Shown: positions 26,388 through 35,707 of the stretch, piece after piece | Layout: every line of letters starts with the position of its first letter | Numbering within the stretch: position 1 is the first letter of the stretch | NCBI GenBank assembly: GCA_035999765.1 | Contig: CP108521.1 | Location: forward strand, 10,478,001-10,542,000 | Origin: Streptomyces sp. NBC_01231 | Lineage (GTDB): Bacteria > Actinomycetota > Actinomycetes > Streptomycetales > Streptomycetaceae | DNA: 64,000 nt | Direction of reading: 5' to 3' | The notes under the pieces: generated by a model | What the model saw: the letters and a program-made list of their open reading frames with translations, nothing else | Database searches by the model: none | What the model was told of the DNA's origin: nothing | Program-made: the position numbers and the translations under genes

Positions 26388-27191
26388 ATGAGTGCTGAGC
26401 TTCCTCGCCTTACGGTCCTGGGGAGTGCGACGCCGTACCCGAGCGTGGACAACCCGTGCTCGGGCTATCTGGTGTCGAGCGGTGACACCCGGATCTGGGT
26501 GGATGCGGGGAGCGGGACGCTCGGCCCGCTGCAGCAGCATGTGCGGCTGGACGAGCTCGACGCGATCTGGATCTCCCACCTGCACGCCGATCACAGCGCG
26601 GACCTGCTCACCGCGTACTACGCCGCCCTGTACGCGGACATCCGCCTGGCGGCGCCTGTTCCGCTCTTCGGACCGCCGGGAATCGCCGACCGGCTGGCCG
26701 GGTTCCTCACCAACACCTCGACTCGCAGTCCCGTCGAATCCGCCTTCGCCGTCACGGAGTTGTACGACGGGCACCAGGCGGCCATCGGCTCGCTGCGGCT
26801 GACCAGCCGGGCGGTGGCGCACGGCATCCCGGCGTTCGCCGTGCGCATCGAGGCGGCCGGCACATCGCTGGTGCACTCCGGGGACACCGCGCCGTGCCCG
26901 AGCCTCACGCAGCTGGCCGAGGGATGCGACGTGCTGCTGTGCGAGGCCGAGAGCGCACAGGCGCCGGCCGAGGGTGACCAGGTGCACCACACCCCCGAGG
27001 ACTCCGGCGACACCGCCCGCGCGGCCCGGGCAGGCCATTTGATCGTCACGCATGTCGGCCGCTTCCTCACCCCCCAGCAGGCGGTGGCCCGCGCCTCGGC
27101 ACGGTTCGACGGTCCTGTCGACTACGCCGCCCCCGGTACCACCTTCACCATCGGTCAGGCCACGACCGCCTCGGCGCGCTCGACGAGCTGA
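26388..27191 (+). CDS. MBL-fold metal-dependent hydrolase (RNase Z/ElaC-like fold)
   Basis: A 267-residue metallo-beta-lactamase superfamily protein. The dinuclear metal motif is ISHLHADHSADLL, with further ligands in VHSGDTAPC and ITHVGR-like VTHVGR near the C-terminus. GSATPYPSVDNPCSGYLV at the start is typical of the branch related to RNase Z and phosphodiesterases. It probably cleaves a phosphodiester or ester, but the substrate cannot be told. The ribosome site before the ATG is weak. It appears monocistronic. Confidence 0.85.
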   Translation: MSAELPRLTVLGSATPYPSVDNPCSGYLVSSGDTRIWVDAGSGTLGPLQQHVRLDELDAIWISHLHADHSADLLTAYYAALYADIRLAAPVPLFGPPGIADRLAGFLTNTSTRSPVESAFAVTELYDGHQAAIGSLRLTSRAVAHGIPAFAVRIEAAGTSLVHSGDTAPCPSLTQLAEGCDVLLCEAESAQAPAEGDQVHHTPEDSGDTARAARAGHLIVTHVGRFLTPQQAVARASARFDGPVDYAAPGTTFTIGQATTASARSTS

Positions 27192-27335
27192 CCGCGTTCG
27201 AAGCGGGCCCGTCGCGAACCAGGGCGACGAAGTGGGGTGCGTTCACGGCTCGTCGGCGGGTCCGGGCGGACTCGGCGAGCTTGAAGGGCGCTGCCAGGGC
27301 GACGGCTCCGGAGTCGGCCCCTTTGGTGACCTTCG
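27155..27335 (-). pseudogene. IS256 (Mutator-type) transposase, C-terminal remnant
   Basis: On the minus strand KVTKGADSGAVALAAPFKLA and RTRRRAVNAPHFVALVRDG, then after a frameshift ARFERGQLVERAEAVVA, resemble the C-terminus of actinobacterial IS256-group transposases (usually RWRAVNAPHLVALVRAGA.F..GQLVERP). The catalytic region and terminal repeats are absent. Confidence 0.5.
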
Positions 27336-27380
27336 TCCGCCGAGGAGTGGTGCGCGACCACTGGGATCCCGTTCGTCTAC

Positions 27381-27416
27381 GCAGGCGACGCAGGCGACGC
27401 AGGCGACGCAGCCGTC
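27381..27416 (+). repeat. 9-bp tandem repeat, four copies
   Basis: GCAGGCGAC is repeated four times without mismatch, followed by a degenerate fifth copy. It lies in non-coding or decayed DNA between the IS256 remnant and the terminator of the mannosidase locus. Confidence 0.9.
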
Positions 27417-27485
27417 GCACGGGCGCGGCTGACCTCGCACGTCTTGGAATGGAACAGCACGGGCACCTCGACGCACCGCGGCGCT

Positions 27486-27536
27486 CGGCCTGCCTGTTCG
27501 GCGCGGAAAGGCATTCCGCGCCGAACAGGCAGGCCG
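27486..27536. terminator. 23-bp perfect stem-loop terminator
   Basis: Arms 27486-27508 and 27514-27536 pair perfectly around a five-base loop (AGGCA). It lies just past the end of the leftward discoidin-domain frame and is the strongest terminator candidate for the mannosidase gene. Confidence 0.85.
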
Positions 27537-27554
27537 GTGGTGGAGGGTCGTGTG

Positions 27555-30344
27555 TCAGCCGGCGTAGACCTCGAACTCTCTGAGCGCCCAGCCGTACCCG
27601 TCGGCCGGCGCGCCCGTCTTGGCGGAGGCCCAACTGTTGACGCTCAGCAGCACATAGCGGGCCTTCGTCGGCGCGAACGTGTACGCGTGCAGCTGACCGC
27701 ACGTCGTGACGCCATAGGCAGAGCAGGTGGCCATGCCGCCGGCGGCGGTCTCCGTGGCCACGGTGGTCCAGGTGATGCCGTCGTCGGAGACCTTGATGTC
27801 GTAGTTCACGGGGTAGTTCTCCCAGTCGGGGTTGACCACCACGCGTCCCACGGTGGTGGCGGCGCCCAGGTCCACCCGTAGGCTCCACGGCGCACCGCTG
27901 GTCGACTGTGCCTCGGTCACGGGGTCGCCGTCGACGGCGTTCTCGGTGGGTTTGCCCCAGTCGACCGCCGGGGTTCATTCGATCATCGCGACTGGCTTGG
28001 ACTGGGCGAGGTTCTGCGCCGCCGGGGGCGGTGTCGTCGAAGCGCTCCAGGCCTGTGGTGCGGCGTTCATGGTGAAGTCGAGGTGGCCGCCGCCCGTCAG
28101 GTCTGCCTGGCTGAGGAAGGGCTTGGTGATGCTCTTGCCGTTCAGGCTGAGCGCCTGCACGTACGGGCGGGACGCCGCGTGCGGGGACGAGATGACGAGC
28201 GGGCGGTCCGCCCCGGGAAGTCTGAGGGTGACCTTGTCGAAGAAGGGACTGCCCACGGCGTATTGGCCCGAGGCCGGGTTCACAGGGTAGATACCCAGGG
28301 CGGAGAGCAGGTACCAGGCAGACATCTGGCCGGCGTCCTCGTTGCCGGTGAGTCCGTCAGGGGCGTTGTGGTAGTTGGCGTCGGCGATCTGCCGTACCAG
28401 TTGCTGCGTCCGCCACGGTCGGCCGGCGTAGTCGTACAGGTAGGGGATGTGGTGGCTGGGCTCGTTGGTCTGATTGTTGTGTCCTCCGGCGAAGTAGGTG
28501 TCGAGCCAGGAGGCGAAGGCGGTGTCCCCTCCCTTGAGGGCGATCAGGCCGGGGACGTCGTGGAGGACGTCGTTCGTGTACACCCACTGGTCACCCTCGG
28601 TCCAGGCACCGTCGGCCCAGGTGCCGTCGAGGTTGCGGGCCTGCATGAAACCGGTCGCGGCGTTGTACTGGTTCCGGTAGTTCTTGCTGCGCTTGAGGAA
28701 GTACACGGCGTCGGAGGTCTTGCCCGCTGCTCTGGCGACCTGCGCGACGGCCCAGTCCTCGTAGGCGAAGTCCAAGGTGCGCGCACCCGCTTCGGCTGTG
28801 CGGTCCGCCGCGACCCAGCCGTTCTTCAGATAGGTCGTCAGGCCCGCCCGGGCCTCCACAGGTGTGCCTTGCTGGCGGTCGCCGTACCAGAGCGTGGTGT
28901 CGTCGTCCGGCGGTGTCGTCGCATCCTTGCGGACGGCCTGGTAGGCGAGGTTCAGATCGAAGCCGTGGAAGCCCTTGGCGATGTCCTCGGCGATCACCGA
29001 GTCGGCGTTCGTGCCCTCCATGATGTTGGTCTCGGTGAGGTTCTTCCACAACGGCAGCCAGCCACCCTGCTGATAGTCCTGCAGCATGGAGGTCACCATG
29101 TCGTTGATGCGCTCCGGCGCGAAGAGGGTGAGGAAGGCGTTCTCTGCGCGGAAGGTGTCCCACAACGAGTATCCGGTGTAGCTGACGCCCTTGTGCACCT
29201 TGTCGTCGTACGCGCTGTAGTAGCGGCCGTACTCGGACATCTCCGAGGGGTACTGAAGGGCGTGGTACATCGCGGTGTAGAAGATGGCCCGTTGGTCGTG
29301 CGTCGCGCCGTCGATGTCGACCCGGTCGAGCTTGTCGGCCCAGGCGGTCCTGGTCCTGGCCACCGTGGCGTCGAAGGTCTGCCGGTCGGGTACCTCCTTG
29401 TCGAGGTTGGCCCGTGCCTGGTCGACCGAGATGAACGAAGTCGCGATCCGTACGGTGACGTTCACGGTGCCGGACGGGAACCGCACATAGCCCGAGACAT
29501 CCTGATCCGTGCGGTCGCTCTGCTGGTAGTACTGTGTGGCGCCGGTTGCGGTGCCGTAGCCGGCGAAGGGGGTGTCGAAGCGCGCTACGAAGTAGCCCTT
29601 GAAGCCGGGTGCCTTGAAGGGCCCGAGGTTGCTGTCCTGGCGGTCGGGGTTGTCACCACTGATCTCCCGCCGGGCCGGATCGATGTGCACGTCGCCGGTG
29701 ACACCGGAGCGTGTCGCCTGCACCACGTAGTTCGCCCCCGTGCCCTGAGGGTAGGTCAGTCGCTGAACGCCGACCCGGGAGGTAGCGGTGAGCTCGGCGC
29801 GGAGCGTCTGTCCGGCCGCAGGGTGCATGTTCACGGTGTACAACTCGGGCGAGGCCGTCTCGTCGCTGTGGCTGTAGGGCAGTCCGCGGTCCGCTGCGGT
29901 TGGTTTGACGGCGCCGACCCCGGGCATTCCGACCACGTAGCCGGAGTCACCCATCCAGATCGCCGGCTGATGGGTGCCGATGAAGCCCGTGATCTTCGGG
30001 TCGCCGAGGTGGTACGGCAGGCGGCTGACGTAGTTCTCGCGCGTCATCGGGGACCACCGCGTCATCCCGAAGGGCGGTGCGGTACTTGGGATCATGCCCC
30101 CGTACTCGGTACTGCTGCTGCCGGTCGTCCCGATGAACGGGTTGACCCGGTCCACGTTCGACCCGGGAGAGGTGTCGTCCGCGGCCGCGGCCGCAGGGTT
30201 CGCGGTGCCGAGCGGCGGGACGAGCGCGGCCAGCAGGGCGATGAGTAGGAGGACAGCCCGGGTCAAAGCCGTCGGCTGTGGCCGTGTCCGGTGCGACAAC
30301 AAGGCCTGCGCTCTGAAGCGGACAGGGTCCGTTCTGCCGTGCAT
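27555..30344 (-). pseudogene. Secreted GH92 alpha-mannosidase with discoidin domain, split by in-frame TGA
   Basis: ATG 30344 (GGAG upstream) starts a signal peptide (LTRAVLLLIALLAALVPPLG). A full glycoside hydrolase family 92 domain follows: VNPFIGTTGSSSTEYGGMIP, YSLWDTFRAENAFLTLF, GNEDAGQMSAWYLLSALG. GH92 enzymes remove alpha-linked mannose from N-glycans with calcium. After NLAQSKPVAMIE comes TGA (27975-27977). The same frame then continues with TPAVDWGKPTENAVDGDPV and a complete F5/8-type (discoidin, CBM32-like) domain to 27555. The first 789 residues (27975-30344) may still make an active enzyme without the sugar-binding tail. The split could be a mutation or a sequencing error. Confidence 0.85.
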
Positions 30345-30754
30345 GGAGTCTCCAAGGAGGTGCGTGCAGAGAGGCATGACAACGTTGCCGTGCCGTCGAG
30401 GCACATCTTGCTCGCGGTTGAAGCGAGGCGAAAGAGGCAGGAGGGCACCTCGCGATGGAGGTGAAGTCGCCGACGAGGGTCTTCGCCGGGCGCATCCGCC
30501 GTGAAGTCGCAGCCGACGAGGTCCGGCAACTGCCGGCCGCGGCCATCGTTGGCCGAACCTCCTCGGCCGTCGCCAGGGCACCAGGCCCAGGTCACGCAGG
30601 GGGGCCGGCAGACCAGCTCCGGGTCCGCGGTGACGCCCCAACGGTCCAGCTGGGCGGGGATGTCAGCCTGGAGAACCTCGTCGCGCGGCGATGCCGTCGG
30701 CGGACATGATGAGGCCCGTGCGCTCCATCTGGCCGCCGAACCGCGTTGTTGCGT
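30345..30754. other. Intergenic region with transposase scrap
   Basis: About 410 bases upstream of the mannosidase gene. Its central part is the IS3-type remnant listed separately. The rest shows no gene I can support. Confidence 0.4.
30450..30550 (-). pseudogene. IS3-family orfB transposase remnant
   Basis: On the minus strand LPDLVGCDFTADAPG followed in another frame by KTLVGDFTSIAR resembles the start of the integrase core of IS3-type transposases (usually VPDLVGRDFTADAPGTKYVGDITYL). It is short, frameshifted and without flanking repeats. Confidence 0.45.
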
Positions 30755-31234
30755 TCAGGATGCGCCGTGAAAGCGGCGGTGCAGGTCGCGCACCTGCTCA
30801 GCAAGTCCGGGAATCGGGCCCTCCACCACAAGGTCAGGGACGATGTCCCGGATCGGCAGGGTCCGCACGGGAGGCGCGGGAATCTCCAACTCGGCGAGCC
30901 AGGTGGCCAGTTGCCGGGAAGAGCTCACGTACACGATGCGACCCAGGCCGACCCAGCCATGCGCGGCGGCGCACATGGGGCAGTGCTCACCGGAGGTGAA
31001 GACGGTCGCCGCCGCTCGCTCCCCGGGGGACATGTTCGCCGCGGCCCAGCGCGCCAGCTCGAATTCTGGATGGCGTGTCCGGTCGCCTGAGGCCACCCGG
31101 TTGTGGTCCTCGCCGAGGACGGTCCCGTCCGCGGCGACCAGCACCGAGCCGAACGGCTCGTCGCCCGCCTCCAGGGCCTCAGCCGCCAGTTCCACGCAGC
31201 GGCGCAGGTGCCGCAGCTCAGCGTCGTTCACCAT
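30755..31234 (-). CDS. Nucleoside/guanine deaminase (CDA superfamily)
   Basis: A 159-residue zinc-dependent deaminase. Zinc ligands and catalytic Glu lie in RTRHPEFELA (H-x-E) and SGEHCPMCAAAHGWVG (the usual PC-xx-C form with H in place of P before the first Cys being only a local variation). GDEPFGSVLV is the substrate-loop motif. It resembles guanine deaminase and related nucleobase deaminases more than tRNA adenosine deaminase. GGGAG precedes the ATG. It is a single gene flanked by decayed DNA. Confidence 0.82.
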   Translation of the reverse strand: MVNDAELRHLRRCVELAAEALEAGDEPFGSVLVAADGTVLGEDHNRVASGDRTRHPEFELARWAAANMSPGERAAATVFTSGEHCPMCAAAHGWVGLGRIVYVSSSRQLATWLAELEIPAPPVRTLPIRDIVPDLVVEGPIPGLAEQVRDLHRRFHGAS

Positions 31235-31278
31235 GATGCTCCCAGCCCGTGATCTTCAGGATGCTAGACCCTCGATGC

Positions 31279-31989
31279 TCACGGCGCACCCGAATTGGCG
31301 GGACGGCGGAACCGCAACGGGTGCATGAATCCGGTCCGTGGTTGCGCGGTCAGCGGGCCCCGTGGTCGGTGTGCGTGACCGTGCCGGTGAGGCCGCCGCC
31401 GGACCCGCTGCGTCCGCAGATGACCCGACGGGCACGACCCCTGGAGCGTGCTGAGTGTCTGCATCGCGTCGCGTTCGATACGCGAGAGCTCGTGAAGGAT
31501 GGAGCCTGCCTGCATGAGGTTCTTCGCGTCACCGGATTCGCCTGATACCAGCTTGGCGGCCTTCTCGATGCCACGGTGGCCCAGGTTCGCGATGGGCGGG
31601 CTCAGGAAGGCGTCGGTGCAGGTCTTGATCGCGGGGATGATCCGGTCCTGCGGTGACGTCAGGCCGCTGGGCGCTGTGACGGTGAAGGATCGGTGCTTGG
31701 CGGTCATGGGGCCGCGCTCGGCCCTGGCCCTGGCCAGGCCGGCGAGGCTGGTCGAGACGGCTCCGCCCTGCGGGTCGGTGTCCACCAGGTAGGCGCCCTG
31801 TTCGTCGTAGCCGTACATGGCCACGACGTGCCCGCCGAAGGGCACCAAGGACAGTCCGGAGCCAAGCCCGAACAGCATGGGCTCGGACAAGTCGAGTCCC
31901 TCATGTCGAAGGAGCACGCCCAGCGCCGTCGTCTCACAGTGCTGCATACCGCGGACATCGATGCCCTTCACCATGGCCATGCCGCTCAT
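31279..31989 (-). pseudogene. BtrH N-terminal/DUF4872-type protein, internally deleted
   Basis: The frame starts with GMQHCETTALGVLLRHEGLD and MLFGLGSGLSL, the beginning of proteins with the butirosin-biosynthesis-protein-H N-terminal domain, a papain-like fold. It then jumps to FGGHVVAMYGYDEQGAYLVD and PPIANLGHRGIEKAA. About 60 residues that normally lie between (including the active-site neighbourhood) are missing. The C-terminus after about residue 185 changes to Arg/His-rich sequence unlike the family, suggesting a further frameshift (SGSGGGL appears in another frame). It is probably non-functional, though the frame is open for 236 codons. Confidence 0.6.
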
Positions 31990-32058
31990 TCTTCCCCCTC
32001 ACCAGACAAGTGCGGGCTCCGGTTGAGTCTCCCGTGGGGGGAGACAGCAAGCTGGGGC

Positions 32059-32670
32059 ATGGACAGCGGCACGCTCTATTCCATCGGGGACCTATCCCGC
32101 CGGACCGGTCTGACGGTGAAGGCCATCCGGTTCTACTCCGACCAGGGCATCGTCCCGCCGACCGACCGGAGCCCGGCGCGCTACCGGCTCTACGGCCTCG
32201 ACGCACTCGCACGCCTGAGTCTGGTCCGCACACTGCGTGAGCTCGGGCTCGACCTGGCGAGCGTGCGCAAGGTGCTGGAGCGGGAGGCATCCATAACCGA
32301 AGTCGCTGAAGCACACGCCGACGCCCTGGACGTACAGATCCGGACCCTCCGCCTGCGCCGGGCCGTCTGCAGGACGGCCTCGACCGGGCGATGCGTGAAC
32401 GGATCGACGAAGTGGTGTCAGCCGGCATCCTTCCGGGCTTCGCCGGAACCACACCCCTCGCCCACTCTCTGAGCAGCCTCTACGGCCACGCATTCGAGCG
32501 CGCTGGCGACGGTGATCTCCGCCGCTGGCTCCTCGCCCGCCTACAGATGACCGCCGACCCGCACGCCGCGCGCTACTGGCAGCTCCTGGCGACCATCAAT
32601 GGATGGCCCGCATCCCCGACTCTCGCCCCCGTATACACCTGGTTCACCACCGTTCTGAGCGGTGGTTCCA
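32059..32670 (+). pseudogene. MerR-family regulator, frameshifted
   Basis: ATG 32059 opens a MerR-type DNA-binding domain (YSIGDLSRRTGLTVKAIRFY, RYRLYGLDALARLSLV) followed by the coiled coil. Around 32368 the family sequence continues in another frame (LQDGLDRAMRERIDEVV), reaching RYWQLLATINGWPASPTLAP, the expected C-terminal effector segment. About 60-80 residues of the middle of the effector domain seem to be missing at the junction, and the normal stop is lost. It lies divergent from the BtrH-like pseudogene. Confidence 0.7.
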
Positions 32671-33104
32671 ACGCGACAGCGATGGCGTGGGCTTTCCGTC
32701 GAGTTGTCGTGTCCAAGGAAAGGCCTGTTTCGGCGAGGCGTCCGTCCATGAGGTGGAGTTGTCGTTGGATGCGGCGTACGCCGTATGAGCCGTTCGGCTG
32801 GGTCCCGGACGGAGCCGACGTGCGCGGCCGGGCCGGCAGCCGGGTGTGGCTGGTGCCGGACGACAGGACGGTCGACGGTCCCTCGGCGGCGAGTTCGGCG
32901 CAGTCCGTAGTGCTCGCCGAGGCCGAAGACGTCGGGGAGAGGATGCCGAGTTCCACCGACAGCTCCTGGGCACGAAAGGGGAGTTGTACTGGTGGGGGAG
33001 TGGGCAGGACGCAGGTTCAGGAGGAACGGGGGCCGAAACGGCCCCACGGGCGGGCGGCAGGTCCTCTACAGGAACACGCTCACCGGAGCTGCGCCTTCTC
33101 CTTC
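32671..33104. other. Region without a recognised gene
   Basis: About 430 bases between a broken MerR gene and a terminator. Long frames run through it on both strands (for instance minus-strand MDGRLAETGLSLDTTTRRK...), but none matches a family I know or has a ribosome site. Confidence 0.4.
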
Positions 33105-33142
33105 ATCGCGCCGCGGTGCGGCATGCCGCACCGCGGCGCGAT
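33105..33142. terminator. 38-bp perfect palindrome, terminator
   Basis: A 38-base perfect palindrome centred on CATG, about 30 bases past the stop of the leftward SDR gene. It can fold into a hairpin with a 17-18 bp stem. There is no U-tract. Confidence 0.8.
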
Positions 33143-33171
33143 CGGGGGTCGGTGTGAGGTCCGACGCGGCT

Positions 33172-33849
33172 TCAGCCCCTGTAGACGATCTCGGCCTGGT
33201 CGCGCTTGGTGGCGTGCAGGTCCCAGTAGACGGAGGAGACGGCCTCGGGTGTGGCCGCCCGTAGGTTGGGGTCGATCGAGACACCGCCGAGCGCCACGTC
33301 GATGGCGACGTGAGCGACCTGGATGCCGGTGCCGTCCAGCTCCTTGTGCAGGTTGACGACCCAGTTGCGCAGCGCCGCGGCGGCGGCGTTGACGTTTCCG
33401 ACCATCGGCAGCGGGTCGAGGGAGCCGGCGCCGGTGGTGTAGAGCAGGGTGCCCGCGCCGGCCTCGCGCATCGCGGGCAGTACGGCCTTGGTGGCGGCCA
33501 TTGCCCCGTACAGCTGGACCTCGATCTCGCGCTGGATGTGGGAGGGGTCGCTGTCAGCCGGAGTGGCCAGCACGGTGGATTCCATGGCGAGCGGGGAGTA
33601 CTCCAGGACGTCGATGCCGCCGAACCTGGTGGCGGCGTCCTTGAGTGCCTGGGTGAGGGCGCCGTGGTCGAGGACGTCGGCGGGGAACGCGGCTGCCGTG
33701 ATGCCCTCGGCGGTGAGCGTGGCGACGAGACCGTCGAGCTTCTCGCGGTTGCGGGATATCAGGGCGACGTCGAGGCCCTGTGAGCCGAAGGTGCGGGCGA
33801 TGGCCATGCCCATTTGGGGGCCGGCTCCGATGATGGCGATGCTGGTCAC
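33172..33849 (-). CDS. Atypical short-chain dehydrogenase/reductase
   Basis: A 225-residue Rossmann-fold protein with the nucleotide motif IIGAGPQMGMAIARTF and the SDR segment AAFPADVLDHGAL. At the position where SDRs normally have YxxxK it reads GNVNAAAAALRNWV, so both catalytic residues are absent. It may be a reductase with altered chemistry or an NAD(P)-sensing protein. The GTG start follows GAGAGG. Two perfect palindromic boxes lie 44-83 bases upstream and the divergent TetR gene very probably represses it. Confidence 0.82.
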   Translation of the reverse strand: MTSIAIIGAGPQMGMAIARTFGSQGLDVALISRNREKLDGLVATLTAEGITAAAFPADVLDHGALTQALKDAATRFGGIDVLEYSPLAMESTVLATPADSDPSHIQREIEVQLYGAMAATKAVLPAMREAGAGTLLYTTGAGSLDPLPMVGNVNAAAAALRNWVVNLHKELDGTGIQVAHVAIDVALGGVSIDPNLRAATPEAVSSVYWDLHATKRDQAEIVYRG

Positions 33850-33892
33850 AGCGATCCTCTCGTGAGTCTTTGCAGGGAAGCCAACAGAATTT

Positions 33893-33932
33893 GGATAGGT
33901 CTATCCGATTCGGAAACCGGATAGACCTATCC
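33893..33932. promoter_or_regulatory. Twin palindromic TetR operators
   Basis: GGATAGGTCTATCC (33893-33906) and GGATAGACCTATCC (33919-33932) are reverse complements of each other, 26 bases centre to centre. They lie between the divergent SDR and TetR genes. Confidence 0.75.
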
Positions 33933-33963
33933 GGCTCGCTGGAGCCAGGCTAGCACCAAAAAT

Positions 33964-33977
33964 GGATAGGGCAATCC
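33964..33977. promoter_or_regulatory. Third, degenerate operator copy
   Basis: GGATAGGGCAATCC keeps the GGATAG and ATCC ends of the twin boxes and sits 20 bases before the TetR start codon, a position suited to autorepression. Confidence 0.6.
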
Positions 33978-33996
33978 GATTGCTAGGCTGATCGGC

Positions 33997-34695
33997 ATGA
34001 CCCCTGGCTCCCAGCACCCCGACGACACCGCCGCCCAGCCGTTGCGCAGCGACGCCGAGCGCAACCGGGAGCGGATCATCGCCGCCGCACGCAGGGTCTT
34101 CGCCCGCGATGGCCTGAACGCCTCGATGGCGTCGGTGGCCCGCGAGGCGGGCGTCGGCATCGCCACCATGTTCCGCCGCTTTCCCACCAAGGAGGAGCTG
34201 GTCGTCGCGGTCTTCACCGACCGCATGGACGCCTACGCCGACGCGGTCGCCGTAGCCCTCGAGGACCCCGACCCCTGGCACGGTTTCACCGGCTACATCG
34301 AGACCGCCTGCGCGATGCAGGCCGCCGACCACGGCTTCGCCGACGTGCTGACCACGTCCTTCCCCACCGCCAAGTCCATGGAGGGGCGCCGCAACGAGGC
34401 ACTCGAGGGCATGCTGCGGCTCATCGACCGGGCCAAGGCGGCGGGCCGGCTGCGTGAGGACTTCGACTCCTCGGACATCGTGCTGCTCCACATGGCCAAC
34501 GCCGGTGTCGTCAACGCCACCGGCGGCGCCGCCCCCGACTCCTGGCGGCGCGTCGTCGCCCTGTTCATCCAGTCCTTGGAGGCCCCGGCCCGCGGCGCCC
34601 TGCCCGCACCGCCCGAGCACGAAGCCCTCCACCAGGCCATGCTCCGCGCCAGTCCGGCCGACCTCACCCCGCCGGAACCGGACACGACCAGCTGA
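33997..34695 (+). CDS. TetR-family transcriptional regulator
   Basis: A 232-residue repressor. The N-terminal helix-turn-helix is RIIAAARRVFARDGLNASMASVAREAGVGIATMFRRFPTKEELV, with an all-helical ligand domain after it and a Pro-rich tail. It diverges from the SDR gene across about 150 bases that contain three copies of a GGATAG palindrome, which it most likely binds. The ligand is unknown. Confidence 0.9.
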   Translation: MTPGSQHPDDTAAQPLRSDAERNRERIIAAARRVFARDGLNASMASVAREAGVGIATMFRRFPTKEELVVAVFTDRMDAYADAVAVALEDPDPWHGFTGYIETACAMQAADHGFADVLTTSFPTAKSMEGRRNEALEGMLRLIDRAKAAGRLREDFDSSDIVLLHMANAGVVNATGGAAPDSWRRVVALFIQSLEAPARGALPAPPEHEALHQAMLRASPADLTPPEPDTTS

Positions 34696-34852
34696 CCTCA
34701 GGTCGCTCCCGACTCCGCCGCACTGCCGCCTGCTCGCCGAAGCCCGCCGCCACCTCGCTCACGTTCCGCGCGGCCGATCCCACGAGCCCGGCCTGGGCGA
34801 GCAGATCGTGCAGGGGGTCGTCGACGGATGCCGTCTCGGGGCACCGGGCGGG

Positions 34853-35375
34853 TCAGTTCGGAGTGATGCCGGTGAGGAGGGCCAGGATGGCGAGGCGGAT
34901 GCGGTTGTCCCGGCCCGTCTTCGCCATCAGGCTCGCCACGTGTGTCTTCACCGTGGTGACCCCAAGATGCAGCCGGTCCGCGATCTCCTTGTGGGACAGG
35001 CCCCCGCCGAGCAGGCCAAGTACCTCCCGCTCGCGCGAGGTGATGGCCGGCATCGGGATGTCCGTAGGGGTGGCGGAGGCGGAACGGGCCTGGAGAGCCT
35101 GAGTGACGAGGCGGTCAAGCGTCGCCCGGCTGAAAGGGGCCTCTTTGTTGGCGGCCCGGCGTACGGCGTCCAGGAGTTCGGTCGGTGGGGTGTCCTTGAC
35201 CAGGAAACCGCAGGCTCCGGCCGCGAGCACCGGATACAGATGGTCGTCGTCGTCGAAGGTGGTGAGGGCGACGACCCGGGTGGCAGGGCGCTGCCAGGAT
35301 GCGGCGGGTGGCCGTGATGCCGTCCATGCCGGGCATTCGCAGGTCCATGAGGACGACGTCCGAGCGGTACCTGAC
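34853..35375 (-). pseudogene. LuxR-type response regulator, frameshifted and 5' truncated
   Basis: The C-terminal helix-turn-helix (ITSREREVLGLLGGGLSHKEIADRLHLGVTTVKTHV) and the second half of the receiver (RVVALTTFDDDDHLYPVL, GFLVKDTPP) share one frame. The phospho-acceptor segment DVVLMDLRMPGMDGITATRR lies in a different frame at about 35288-35360. The first 50 residues of the receiver are not found. No sensor kinase gene adjoins. Confidence 0.8.
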
Positions 35376-35707
35376 GCCTGAGATCCCGACACTGCAGCGA
35401 CGCGCCGAACCAGGTCGGAGGGCGGATGCACCGCCGGTGACCACACACGGTCACCAGCAGCCCGGATTTCGCCAGTCCGCAGGATTTTCGCCACCTTGGG
35501 GAGAACCGTCGCTCCCGTCCTGGTGCGGTCGGTAGCATCTGTGCCAGAACCACGTCACCTGAACGAAGCCAGATTCGCGCAGCCCGCAGCCCGCAGCCCG
35601 CAGCCCTAGCCCGTGGCCCGGCAGCCCGTGCGTGGCGCTCTGTGGGTCACGACCCGCTTCCGAAGGCTCGGCTTCCGCTGCGCCGGCGACCTCGCCCCGG
35701 CGGCCGG
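35376..35707. other. Intergenic region with 7-bp repeats
   Basis: About 330 bases without a supported gene. GCAGCCC is repeated four times at 35579-35606. Confidence 0.45.

Noticed and set aside
27381..27416. Tandem 9-mers as a CRISPR array
   Set aside because: Units abut without spacers and are far too short; no cas genes are present.
27975..27977. TGA as a selenocysteine codon
   Set aside because: GH92 has no selenoprotein members, no downstream SECIS-like hairpin is evident, and the position is an interdomain linker. Nonsense mutation or readthrough is simpler.
28083..30248. 721-codon plus-strand frame opposite the GH92 gene
   Set aside because: Composition is that of a mirrored GC-rich gene; the minus strand has unmistakable GH92 motifs.
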